Positions 6,326 through 13,808 of a stretch of DNA of 14,079 nucleotides are shown piece after piece. Within the stretch, counting starts at the first letter, position 1, and every line of letters begins with the position of its first letter. The notes under the pieces are model-generated. The model ran no database searches. It was not told where the DNA came from and saw nothing but the letters and a program-made list of their open reading frames with translations. Made by a program: the position numbers and the translations under genes. This stretch comes from Deltaproteobacteria bacterium (GTDB lineage Bacteria; Myxococcota_A; UBA9042; DTJE01), in contig JAADHL010000165.1 in assembly GCA_013151875.1 (NCBI GenBank), forward strand, positions 1 to 14,079, written 5' to 3'.

Positions 6326-7686
6326 CGCGTGAGCCAGCGCGTCTGCCTGATCGTCACTGCTGCCGTGGGATAGATCCACTGCAATGTCAGCAGGGAAAAG
6401 ACCGAGTACAGCATGGTGTATACGCTGTCCAAGCTGCGCTCGCTGCGCAGAAAGACCGCGGCGTGAATCAACGAGAACATCACCGCGATGCTCAGAGAGC
6501 GCAGCACCAGCGCCGGGTGAAGCGCGACGGCGGCCCAGCCCACGAACACCAGGTACAGGCGCAGGGGTATCTGGACGAACCTGGCCACGGCGTCCACCAG
6601 GGCGGGAATCCTGCTCGGTCGGGAGGCCAGCAGACTGGGCGCGAAGGCCAGATAGACGATGCTTTCGCGAATGTTGCTGCGCGCCCAGCGTAGATACATC
6701 AGGGACAGCCCCTTGAAGGTGTGGGGCACCCTGGTCCTGGCCTCGGCGCCTGACTGGTAGACCGTGTCCCATCCGCCGCGCAGCACGATGTTGGTCAGGT
6801 GATGGTCGTCCCCGTTGTGGCACCTTCGGCCCATGAATCGATGGTCGCGCCAGTCCTTGAGGTGTGCCTGTATCGCCTCCAGCCGATAGGCGGTGAACGC
6901 TCCCGGGCAGATGAACACGCTTTTCAACATGGACTGATAGGCCCGCACGAAATCGAACCCTATCCGGTAGCGAACCGCCAGCATGCGGGTCAGCAGGTTT
7001 TGATCGCGGTTTCGCGCCTCGATACGTCCGGCCACGGCCCCAACCCTGGGACTGTGCACAAGGGGCGTGACCAGGGCCCTCAGCGACTCGCGCGGCAGCA
7101 CCGTGTCCGAGTCCACGGTGACCACTACCTGCGAGCCCACCAGCCGGAACCCGGCGTACAGGGCGCGCCTCTTGCCCATGTTTTTTTTCAGGCGGACCAG
7201 TTCGACCCGGCCCGGGTCCATGGCGGCGGCCCGGTTCATGTGGCGCCAGGTGTCGTCCGCGGAGCCGTCGTCCACCGCGATCACGCGCAGCATGCGTGTC
7301 GGGTAGTCTGAAGCCAGGACGGACCTTATGCAGTCGAACACGGCGGGACCTTCGTTGTAGGCGGGTATTACGACCGTGATTGACGGCAGGCCGGGATCGC
7401 TCGCGGGCATGGCAGGGGTGCTTTTGTAAAGTATCCACAGGGCCAGCCGCCAGACCATGGAAACCATTACCACTGAACCCATCACGATGGCGGGCCAGGC
7501 CAAGAACGGGTAGAGCCCGCCGAGCCACTCGCGGGCGTACCACAGTTTTGAGGGGCCGAGGTCCAGGAGGAATGATGCGGCAATCAGGACCGCGCCCCCA
7601 ATCAGTATGATCAGGCGCTCGGCCAGCCCCCCCAATCCTGGTCTGTCCAGGGGCTTCGAGTCCGACCACGCGCGGGCGATTGGCAT
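6322..7686 (-). CDS. Family 2 glycosyltransferase, hyaluronan-synthase/NodC-like, membrane-bound
   Basis: This 454-residue processive-type GT2 enzyme probably builds an extracellular beta-linked polysaccharide from a nucleotide sugar. Two N-terminal membrane helices (about 24-43 and 62-87) precede the GT-A domain. That domain has PSITVVIPAYNE (101-112), DDGS (139-142), the metal-binding DSD (192-194), the acceptor-side GDDHHLTN (292-299) and LRWARSNIRES (332-342). Further membrane helices fill the C-terminus. The region from VFICPG through TVYQS to the RWARS motif closely follows hyaluronan synthase and NodC. The Gln of the usual QxxRW motif is Met (MYLRW). The start at 7686 is preferred over an ATG at 7704 because AGGGA sits 5 bases before it. 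The gene follows nuoI after 44 bases in the same direction, so co-transcription is likely, but no other polysaccharide gene is nearby. The sugar used is unknown. Confidence 0.87.
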   Translation of the reverse strand: MPIARAWSDSKPLDRPGLGGLAERLIILIGGAVLIAASFLLDLGPSKLWYAREWLGGLYPFLAWPAIVMGSVVMVSMVWRLALWILYKSTPAMPASDPGLPSITVVIPAYNEGPAVFDCIRSVLASDYPTRMLRVIAVDDGSADDTWRHMNRAAAMDPGRVELVRLKKNMGKRRALYAGFRLVGSQVVVTVDSDTVLPRESLRALVTPLVHSPRVGAVAGRIEARNRDQNLLTRMLAVRYRIGFDFVRAYQSMLKSVFICPGAFTAYRLEAIQAHLKDWRDHRFMGRRCHNGDDHHLTNIVLRGGWDTVYQSGAEARTRVPHTFKGLSLMYLRWARSNIRESIVYLAFAPSLLASRPSRIPALVDAVARFVQIPLRLYLVFVGWAAVALHPALVLRSLSIAVMFSLIHAAVFLRSERSLDSVYTMLYSVFSLLTLQWIYPTAAVTIRQTRWLTR

Positions 7687-7730
7687 GTGTTTCCCTACAG
7701 CCATGACGATTGGACGTTATTGGGTCGGCG

Positions 7731-8369
7731 TCATTCTTTGGACGCCGGTTTTTCGGGGGTTGGCGTCTGTGCTGCCGCTTCCAGCTCGGTCTTTGTCCTG
7801 ACCGCTTTTTCCAGGGCCGGCCTGGCGTCGGCGTTTTCCAGGAGAGCCTCGCGCATGGCCTTTTCAGCCAGTTCGCCGCGAGGCGGGGTCGGGGTCTCTA
7901 GGGCGGCCTTGGCCTTGGCCGGGGGGATGAATTCACCCGGTTTGATATAGCGATAGACCAGGCAGTCCAGGTTTCCGCCCGCGGCCTCGAAATTGGGAGA
8001 CATCCGGATGGCGCCCGTCGGGCACGGTTCAACGCAGAGCCCGCAGTACATGCACTTGCCGATGTCTACGGAGAAGTCGGTCATTCCGCGCTGCTTTTCC
8101 TGGTTTTTTTCCACCACGATGTGGATGCAGTCGATGGGACATGCCGTCGCGCACAGCTTGCAGCCGGTGCACTGGCGCGGGTCCACCTCGACGAAGCCTC
8201 GATATCTGGGAGGCAGCGTCTCGACAACGGGGACAGGCACCCTGTCGGGGTACTGGATGGTAATGGGCCGCCTCAGGAAGTTCGCCAGGGTCACGACCAG
8301 GCCCTCGAAGATCGTGCTGGACGTGTCCCAGATGCCCCTGATGTAGCCGCTGACTGGATTCGTAGTCAT
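7731..8369 (-). CDS. nuoI: NADH-quinone oxidoreductase subunit I (NuoI)
   Basis: This 212-residue subunit carries iron-sulfur clusters N6a and N6b in the peripheral arm of respiratory complex I, on the electron path to quinone. The two ferredoxin motifs are CTGCKLCATACP (67-78) and CMYCGLCVEPCP (106-117), with all eight ligand cysteines present. The N-terminus (GYIRGIWDTSSTIFEGLVVTL) is the usual amphipathic helix that docks onto NuoH. After about residue 150 there is a tail of some 60 residues rich in Ala, Glu, Lys and Pro that the core family does not need. The start ATG at 8369 is preceded by GGGAG and GAGG. It lies 28 bases after nuoH in the same direction, so the two are surely co-transcribed. 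No nuoJ follows; a glycosyltransferase does. Confidence 0.96.
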   Translation of the reverse strand: MTTNPVSGYIRGIWDTSSTIFEGLVVTLANFLRRPITIQYPDRVPVPVVETLPPRYRGFVEVDPRQCTGCKLCATACPIDCIHIVVEKNQEKQRGMTDFSVDIGKCMYCGLCVEPCPTGAIRMSPNFEAAGGNLDCLVYRYIKPGEFIPPAKAKAALETPTPPRGELAEKAMREALLENADARPALEKAVRTKTELEAAAQTPTPEKPASKE

Positions 8370-8397
8370 TTCCTCAACTCCCGGCCGCGCCCGATTC

Positions 8398-10017
8398 CTA
8401 CATGAAGGGATTTATATGAAAATCCATGGGCCCCTGCCTGATGGTCCGGACCACCTTGACAACGAACACGGCCGCCAGGGCCATGCCGAGGCCGAAAATG
8501 ACCACCGAGGCGATCTGTTCGACCACGCCGTGCACCAGGACCTTCCATGCGGCGGCCCCCAGGAACACGACGGCGCCCATGGGCACCAGGAATTTCCAGC
8601 ACACGACCATCAACTGGTCGATCCTGATCCTGGGAAGGGTCCACCTCAACCAGATCACCACAAAGACCAGGAACAGGGCCTTGGCGGTAAACAGCGCCCA
8701 ACCCAGGACGGTGAGCCAAAGGGAACCTGCCTGAGTCGCCGCCGCCACCGCAGGTATCTGCCACCCGCCGAGGAACAGGGCGGTCATCAACGCGGACATG
8801 ATGTACAGATTGCCCCATTCGGCAAAGAAATAGAACACGAACCGCATGCCCGAGTACTCGGTGTTGTAGCCGGACACCAGCTCCGACTCGGCCTCGGGAA
8901 GGTCGAACGGGGTGCGGTTTCCCTCGGCCAGGGAGGCCACGAAGAAAAAGAAGAAGGCCACGAACGTGAAGGGGTTGTGGAACAGATTCCACTGCCAGGG
9001 GAACCCGCCCTGGGCGCTGACGATCGAGTTGAAACTCAACGACCCTGACAGCACGACGACCGTGGCCACGGCCAGACCCGATGGTATCTCGTAGGACACG
9101 ATCTGGGCCGCGGCCCTGAACCCGCCCAGCAGCGACCATTTGTTGGCCGAGGCGAAACCACCCACCAGGATGCCCACAACCACAAGGCCGGTCACGGCCA
9201 GGACGTAGTACACGCCGACATTGAGGTCGGACACGACCAGAAACTGCCCGAAGGGGATCGTCACCAGGGTCAGCACCACGCCCAGCATGGCGAAATAGGG
9301 GCCTACGCGGAACAGGATGGGCAGGGCCTTGGGTGGAATGAAGTCCTCTTTCAGGAAGCACTTGATGCCGTCGGCGAGCCACTGGAGCACACCCTGGGGA
9401 CCGACCCGATTGGGTCCGATCCGGTTCTGCATCCTGCCGGCCACCCGCCGCTCGAACCATGAAGTCAGACCGGCGAACAGGGCGAACACCACCAGAAGAA
9501 GGAACAGCGCGAGGGCAAAGTACGAGGCAAGAATGGACCACATGGGGGGCATGGTGGAGGATTCGTTCGCGAAGCCCACAAAACCGGTCAACAGTGTCAA
9601 CACGTCCGGAGGGAAGACCGAAAAGGCCACAGGCAGGGGCGCCGCCTTGACTGGACCGTCTATTGAAACGGTGCCCTCGAACCTGGCCTGAGAGACCGTC
9701 CAGGCATCCACCAGGGCGCGCGGCAACTGGGCCCGCACCTGTTCGTCGCTCACGCGCACGGCTGGAATGCGAACCCGAGGCGCCGGCCTTGCCTTTCCGT
9801 CAGTCGAAATCAGTTTGCCGTCCAGAAAGAGGCCCCAGGACGGGTCGATTCCGCGACCGAACCCCTCGCCATAGACCAGCAAGGTGGAGTTCAGGCGGAC
9901 GGTGTCGGGCTGGAAATCGGTTATCCGGGCAGCCGAGGCCCTCAATGGCAATGCCAGGCCGATGACAAGCGCAATCGCAGGCAGGATGGGCGTTTTCCAG
10001 AGGGGCATGGGTCGCAT
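8398..10017 (-). CDS. nuoH: NADH-quinone oxidoreductase subunit H (NuoH) with secreted N-terminal IPT/TIG-like domain
   Basis: NuoH is the membrane subunit of complex I that forms the quinone chamber with NuoB, NuoD and NuoI. The core begins near residue 160 of 539. It has WFERRVAGRMQNRIGPNRVG (from 187), the quinone-loop motif EGNRTPFDLPEAESELVSGY (about 363-382), the following NTEYSG and multiple membrane helices. Ahead of it are about 159 extra residues. A signal peptide ends at ASA (near residue 29), and a beta-rich segment with ARITDF, TLLVYGEGFG and GLFLDGKL resembles an IPT/TIG immunoglobulin-like domain. The start at 10017 is chosen because GAGG lies 7 bases upstream and an in-frame ATG at 10047 falls within the predicted -10 box. 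A cleaved signal followed by a periplasmic domain fits an N-out first NuoH helix. The frame runs without interruption through the junction, so the fusion looks genuine. Confidence 0.92.
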   Translation of the reverse strand: MRPMPLWKTPILPAIALVIGLALPLRASAARITDFQPDTVRLNSTLLVYGEGFGRGIDPSWGLFLDGKLISTDGKARPAPRVRIPAVRVSDEQVRAQLPRALVDAWTVSQARFEGTVSIDGPVKAAPLPVAFSVFPPDVLTLLTGFVGFANESSTMPPMWSILASYFALALFLLLVVFALFAGLTSWFERRVAGRMQNRIGPNRVGPQGVLQWLADGIKCFLKEDFIPPKALPILFRVGPYFAMLGVVLTLVTIPFGQFLVVSDLNVGVYYVLAVTGLVVVGILVGGFASANKWSLLGGFRAAAQIVSYEIPSGLAVATVVVLSGSLSFNSIVSAQGGFPWQWNLFHNPFTFVAFFFFFVASLAEGNRTPFDLPEAESELVSGYNTEYSGMRFVFYFFAEWGNLYIMSALMTALFLGGWQIPAVAAATQAGSLWLTVLGWALFTAKALFLVFVVIWLRWTLPRIRIDQLMVVCWKFLVPMGAVVFLGAAAWKVLVHGVVEQIASVVIFGLGMALAAVFVVKVVRTIRQGPMDFHINPFM

Positions 10018-10045
10018 TCGGCACCTCGCCGCAGACACGGCGCGC

Positions 10046-10075
10046 ATTGTAGGCAATGGGCTTCTGGGGTGTCAA
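10046..10075 (-). promoter_or_regulatory. Promoter of nuoH-nuoI
   Basis: On the minus strand a perfect TTGACA (10070-10075), an 18-bp spacer and TACAAT (10046-10051, five of six matches) precede nuoH. Transcription would start near 10039, leaving a leader of about 22 bases with GAGG before the start at 10017. This promoter argues against translation starting at the upstream in-frame TTG (10056) or ATG (10047). Confidence 0.65.
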
Positions 10076-10108
10076 TGTAATTTGGAGGGAGTCGGTGTTT
10101 CTTTCTTT

Positions 10109-10135
10109 TTGACATGGTTTTACCTAAAATATTTT
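10109..10135 (+). promoter_or_regulatory. Putative promoter of the large lipoprotein gene
   Basis: A perfect TTGACA (10109-10114) is followed after 15 bp by TATTTT (10130-10135) in the most AT-rich stretch of the window. The spacer is shorter than ideal, so the -10 assignment is weak. The box lies back to back with the nuoH promoter in a 152-bp divergent gap. Confidence 0.45.
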
Positions 10136-10144
10136 GGGTTTAGG
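10123..10144. repeat. Inverted repeat CCTAAA...TTTAGG over the lipoprotein-gene promoter
   Basis: CCTAAA (10123-10128) and TTTAGG (10139-10144) form a 6-bp inverted repeat with a 10-bp centre. It overlaps the perfect palindrome AAAATATTTT (10126-10135). Its position on the putative -10 region would suit a repressor operator. A short AT-rich palindrome can also arise by chance. Confidence 0.35.
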
Positions 10145-10169
10145 TCCTTGGTTCTCGGGGAGGTCCTCC

Positions 10170-13100
10170 ATGTCCAGATCCGGTTATGTGTGCGCGATTG
10201 TGACGATGTTCGCTGCGGGACTGCTTGCCGGTGCGGGATGCGGGGGAGGCGCCACAACGGGCGACACCCACTCCGATGATATTGCGTCGGACCTGTTCGA
10301 TGCTGAAGCAGCCATGGAGGATGCACAGGCCGAAACGGTTTTCGATGCTTGGGAAGAGGACCAGGGTCAAGAGGTGAACGGCCATGATGCGACGGATCAA
10401 GACGTGACGGACCAGGATGCCCTGGGTGACTCCCAGGACGGCGGGGACAACGTCGATGGCGGTCCTTCGAACTGCCCGGGCGGCAACGGGTGTCCATGCC
10501 AGACCAACAACGAGTGCTACAGCGGATTCTGCGTGGATACCATGGACGGCAGGGAGTGCACCGCGCAGTGCTTTGTGGAGGAGGACTGTCCCCAGGGTTG
10601 GTCCTGTACGGTTTGCGCCACGGCCCCGGACACCCTGTTCTGCTGCGTGCCTCCGTTCCAGACCCTGTGTCAGCCGTGCAGGGACGATGAGGATTGCATC
10701 CCTCCTTTCGGCGGGCAGGGCAAGTCGTTTCTGTGTATCGAATACGGACCTCAGGGACGGTTCTGCGGGGTCCAGTGCGAGACATCCAAAGAGTGCCCGG
10801 AGGGGTACGAATGCGTTGGCCTGGAGGTCGACCGTGGGTTGGTAAAGCAGTGTCGTCCGGAGGGTGGCGCGGATTGCCCATGCACCGATAAGTTCATCCA
10901 GGGCGGGTTCTTGACCGAGTGCTACAACGAAAACGAGGCGGGCAGATGTTGGGGCGAAAGGACCTGCGCGTCCCAGTGCGACGCCTTGGTGCCCAAGGTT
11001 GAGGAATGCAACCTGGAGGATGACGACTGCAACGGCAAGATCGACGACAACGTGCCCAGCAAGGTGTGTCCGTTGGAGAATATCTACGGGACCTGTGAAG
11101 GCAAGACATTCTGTCTGACCGGGGAGGAGGTCTGTCAGGGGTCATATGCGGCGCCCGAGGTCTGCAACGGGAAGGACGATGATTGCAACGGCAAAGTCGA
11201 CGACGGATACAGCGACCTGGACCTGGACGGAATCGCGGACTGCGTGGACCCGGATGTGGACGGGGACGGAGTTCTGAACGCAAAGGACAACTGTCCGACC
11301 ACGCCCAATGCGGGCCAGGAGAACAACGACTATCCGGAAGACCTGCTGGGCGACGCCTGCGACGACGACGACGACAATGACGGCGTGCCGGACATGGTGG
11401 ACAACTGTCCGTATGTCAAGAATCCGGACCAGGCCAACCATGACGCGGACGACATGGGGGACCTGTGCGACGACGACGACGACAACGATACGATCATGGA
11501 CTTTCTGGACAATTGTCAGTTCGTCCCGAACGAGAACCAGGCCAATCTGGACGGCGATGCCTTCGGGGACGCCTGTGACGACGATATGGACGGCGATGGG
11601 ATCCTGAACATCGTGGACAACTGCAAGACCGACTACAATCCTGATCAGAAAAACAACGACTCTGATGAACTTGGGGATGTGTGCGACCCTGACGACGACA
11701 ACGACAAGGTGCCCGACGACGATGACAATTGTCCCTGGCTTGCGAATCCGAATCAGTCCGACATCGATCAGGACAAAGTGGGGGACGTCTGCGACTGCGA
11801 CATGGACAATGATGGGGTGGACAATCCGAACGTAGGCTGCCCCGACCCCGATCCGGCCGACAACTGCCCCACCGTGTTCAACCCGGACCAGACTGATGCC
11901 AACGACAACGGTATCGGAGATGCATGCGAGGACGACTGGGACGGGGACACGATTTCAAACGAGGACGACAACTGCCCGTGGACCTTCAATCCCCTGCAGG
12001 AAGACATGGACCTGGATGGGGCCGGGAACGCGTGCGACGACGACATCGACGGTGATGACGTTGCGAATGATGTGGACAACTGCCCCACGACGGCCAACGC
12101 CGACCAGGCCGACATGAACGACAACGGGATCGGTGACGCTTGCGACGACGATATCGACGGTGACGGGGACCCGAACGAAACCGACTGCGCGCCGCTCGAC
12201 CCCACGGTGGGCCACCTCGCGCTGGAGACCTGCAACGGGATCGACGACAACTGCAACGGCCTGCCGGACGAGGAGGACGCGCAGGGATGCCTGGTGTACT
12301 ACTACGACGGTGACAAGGATGGGTACGGCAAGGAGCTTTCCAAGTGCCTGTGCGAGCCTACCGGAACGTACAACGCGGTGGTTTCGGGAGATTGCGATGA
12401 CGCCGACCCACTGAGGAACCCAGGCGTGCAGGAGATATGCAACAACGGCAAGGACGACAACTGCAACGGCAGCGAGAACGACGAGAACGCCATTGACTGC
12501 ACGAAGTTCTATTTCGACAACGACGGCGACAACTGGGGCACCACTGATTTCAGGTGCCTGTGCTCGGCGGTGGGTGACTACAAGACGAAATTCAGCGGGG
12601 ACTGTGACGACGCGGATCCGCAGGTGAATCCGAACCAGAAGGAGATCTGCTACGACGGCAAGGACAACGACTGCACGGGCTCCCAGAACGACGAGAACGC
12701 GCTGAGCGCCAAGGCCTTCTATTACGACGAGGACGGTGATGGGTACGGGACCCAGGCATACAAATACTTCTGTTACGAGAGCGGGCTTTGGAGGGCGGTC
12801 AAGCCGGGAGACTGCGGGGACCAGGACGCCGCGGTCAATCCGGACCAGAAAGAGGTCTGCAACAACGGCAAGGATGATGACTGCAACGGTCTGCTGGACA
12901 CTGAGGGCGCGATCGGTTGCGTGACCTATTACTACGACGGAGACATCGACCAGTATGGGACCAACTCGGACTCCAGATGTCTGTGCGGCCCCACTGGCCA
13001 GTACAGCACGACCAGCGGCGGCGATTGTCAGGACAACAACCCTGATGTGCACCCTGATGCCTTTGAGGCCTGCAACGGCGTGGACGACGACTGCAACGGG

Positions 13101-13808
13101 ACCACGGATGAGGGAGATCCCCTTGAACAGTGCGGCGCGGTGCCCCTGGGCGATCCCGGGTGCGTAGACGGCGTTTGCGTAGTTGCGTCGTGCTCGGCAG
13201 GGTACTTTGACGTGAACAAGTCCTTTTCCGACGGCTGCGAGTGCCAGCAGGACGCCACCGACAACACCGCCAACGCCTGCGTCAGCGCGATCGACCTCGG
13301 CACGTTCGCCGACAACGGCGCCACTACCACGGTGGCCGGCAAGATCGTGCCGGACGGGGACGTGGACTGGTACTGGTTCAAGGCGACCGATTCCCCGGAC
13401 TCGGGAAACCTGGCCGCCCCCGGGCATGACAGGTTCGACGTCCAGGTGTCGGTGATCTTTCCGACCGACAATTCAATTTCAATCCAGGTGGTGCGGGATT
13501 CGTGTTCTTCCACGCCGGTGTGCGGCGGCGACTGGAAATCCTACGACTGGTTCACCAATTTCAACGGCAAGAGCCCAGCGGGCCTGGACGCGGGTGAGGA
13601 CCCCTGCGTCACCAAGCCCGGCGCCAGATTGTGGGACTGCGAGCCCTCCACGGATTGCTGCGAAAGCGGCAACAGCGACGACTGCAAGGGCTTCACGTAC
13701 TGCACCGACGATACATCCAAGTATTACATCAAGGTGTACCGGTCATCCGGCAGTGCCGCCAACTGCGCCGAGACGAGCTATATCATCAAGGTGAGCAACG
13801 GGACCTGA
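10170..13808 (+). CDS. Large Ca-binding-type lipoprotein: Cys-rich region, TSP3 repeats, MopE-type metal-binding repeats, PPC-like domain
   Basis: This 1212-residue predicted surface lipoprotein starts at ATG 10170, which has GGGGAGG upstream. The signal ends in LLAGAGC, with the lipidated Cys at residue 24. An acidic linker of about 75 residues follows (26-101). Then come a Cys-rich region (102-275) and two MopE-type motifs (near 280 and 330, for example EVCNGKDDDCNGKVDDG). About eight and a half thrombospondin type 3 repeats occupy roughly 359-671, of the form DxDGDGxxNxxDNCP...GDxCDD. Five further MopE-type motifs span roughly 685-983. A C-terminal bacterial pre-peptidase-like beta domain with GDVDWYWFKA covers about 1020-1212. 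TSP3 and DxDxDG motifs bind calcium in known families; the MopE-type motif is called a putative metal-binding motif. It is probably a calcium-stiffened cell-surface or adhesive protein, but the function is not known. Its stop overlaps the next start. Confidence 0.9.
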   Translation: MSRSGYVCAIVTMFAAGLLAGAGCGGGATTGDTHSDDIASDLFDAEAAMEDAQAETVFDAWEEDQGQEVNGHDATDQDVTDQDALGDSQDGGDNVDGGPSNCPGGNGCPCQTNNECYSGFCVDTMDGRECTAQCFVEEDCPQGWSCTVCATAPDTLFCCVPPFQTLCQPCRDDEDCIPPFGGQGKSFLCIEYGPQGRFCGVQCETSKECPEGYECVGLEVDRGLVKQCRPEGGADCPCTDKFIQGGFLTECYNENEAGRCWGERTCASQCDALVPKVEECNLEDDDCNGKIDDNVPSKVCPLENIYGTCEGKTFCLTGEEVCQGSYAAPEVCNGKDDDCNGKVDDGYSDLDLDGIADCVDPDVDGDGVLNAKDNCPTTPNAGQENNDYPEDLLGDACDDDDDNDGVPDMVDNCPYVKNPDQANHDADDMGDLCDDDDDNDTIMDFLDNCQFVPNENQANLDGDAFGDACDDDMDGDGILNIVDNCKTDYNPDQKNNDSDELGDVCDPDDDNDKVPDDDDNCPWLANPNQSDIDQDKVGDVCDCDMDNDGVDNPNVGCPDPDPADNCPTVFNPDQTDANDNGIGDACEDDWDGDTISNEDDNCPWTFNPLQEDMDLDGAGNACDDDIDGDDVANDVDNCPTTANADQADMNDNGIGDACDDDIDGDGDPNETDCAPLDPTVGHLALETCNGIDDNCNGLPDEEDAQGCLVYYYDGDKDGYGKELSKCLCEPTGTYNAVVSGDCDDADPLRNPGVQEICNNGKDDNCNGSENDENAIDCTKFYFDNDGDNWGTTDFRCLCSAVGDYKTKFSGDCDDADPQVNPNQKEICYDGKDNDCTGSQNDENALSAKAFYYDEDGDGYGTQAYKYFCYESGLWRAVKPGDCGDQDAAVNPDQKEVCNNGKDDDCNGLLDTEGAIGCVTYYYDGDIDQYGTNSDSRCLCGPTGQYSTTSGGDCQDNNPDVHPDAFEACNGVDDDCNGTTDEGDPLEQCGAVPLGDPGCVDGVCVVASCSAGYFDVNKSFSDGCECQQDATDNTANACVSAIDLGTFADNGATTTVAGKIVPDGDVDWYWFKATDSPDSGNLAAPGHDRFDVQVSVIFPTDNSISIQVVRDSCSSTPVCGGDWKSYDWFTNFNGKSPAGLDAGEDPCVTKPGARLWDCEPSTDCCESGNSDDCKGFTYCTDDTSKYYIKVYRSSGSAANCAETSYIIKVSNGT
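11245..12180 (+). repeat. Coding array of thrombospondin type 3-like repeats
   Basis: Eight full repeats and one partial repeat of about 36 residues encode the pattern DxDxDGxxxxxDNC, then NPxQxxxDxDxxGDxCDD. Aspartate-rich codon runs (GAC/GAT) give the DNA an obvious periodicity. The sixth repeat is longer, with an insertion containing an additional Cys (GCPDPDPADNCP). In known TSP3 domains these acidic loops wrap around calcium ions and the two Cys of successive repeats are bridged. Confidence 0.85.
12221..13119 (+). repeat. Coding array of five MopE-type CNxxDDNCNG repeats
   Basis: Five motifs of the type ExCNNGKDDNCNGxxD recur. The first four are each followed by YYxDxDGDxYG, a CLC-containing segment and GDCDDxDPxxNP, with a period of roughly 60-65 residues. 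The last copy is only the CN...CNG part. The third copy lacks two cysteines present in copies one, two and four. The repeats are at protein level; the DNA copies have diverged. Confidence 0.85.

Noticed and set aside
4781..7669. A 962-codon open frame on the minus strand spanning the tRNA, radical SAM and glycosyltransferase regions
   Set aside because: It is antisense to a clear radical SAM gene, runs through the tRNA gene and out of frame through the glycosyltransferase gene, and gives a protein full of Arg, Gly, Pro and His with no motif. Long shadow frames are expected in GC-rich DNA.
7703..7734. Inverted repeat ATGACG...CGTCAT between nuoI and the glycosyltransferase, as a terminator or attenuator
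   Set aside because: The stem is only 6 bp with a 20-base loop and no T-run, and it overlaps the nuoI stop and an alternative start. Chance is more likely.
8366..9541. A 391-codon minus-strand frame within nuoH
   Set aside because: It is out of frame with nuoH on the same strand, while the NuoH frame has every family motif across this segment. There is no sign of a frameshift.
10134..10169. In-frame upstream start of the large lipoprotein at 10134
   Set aside because: It is a TTG codon adjoining the predicted -10 region with no Shine-Dalgarno. The ATG at 10170 has GGGGAGG and begins a proper lipoprotein signal.
11955..13427. A 490-codon minus-strand open frame opposite the large lipoprotein
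   Set aside because: The repeated GAC codons of the sense strand read as GTC on the other strand, producing a Val-rich artefact. The sense frame has a signal, domains and a Shine-Dalgarno.
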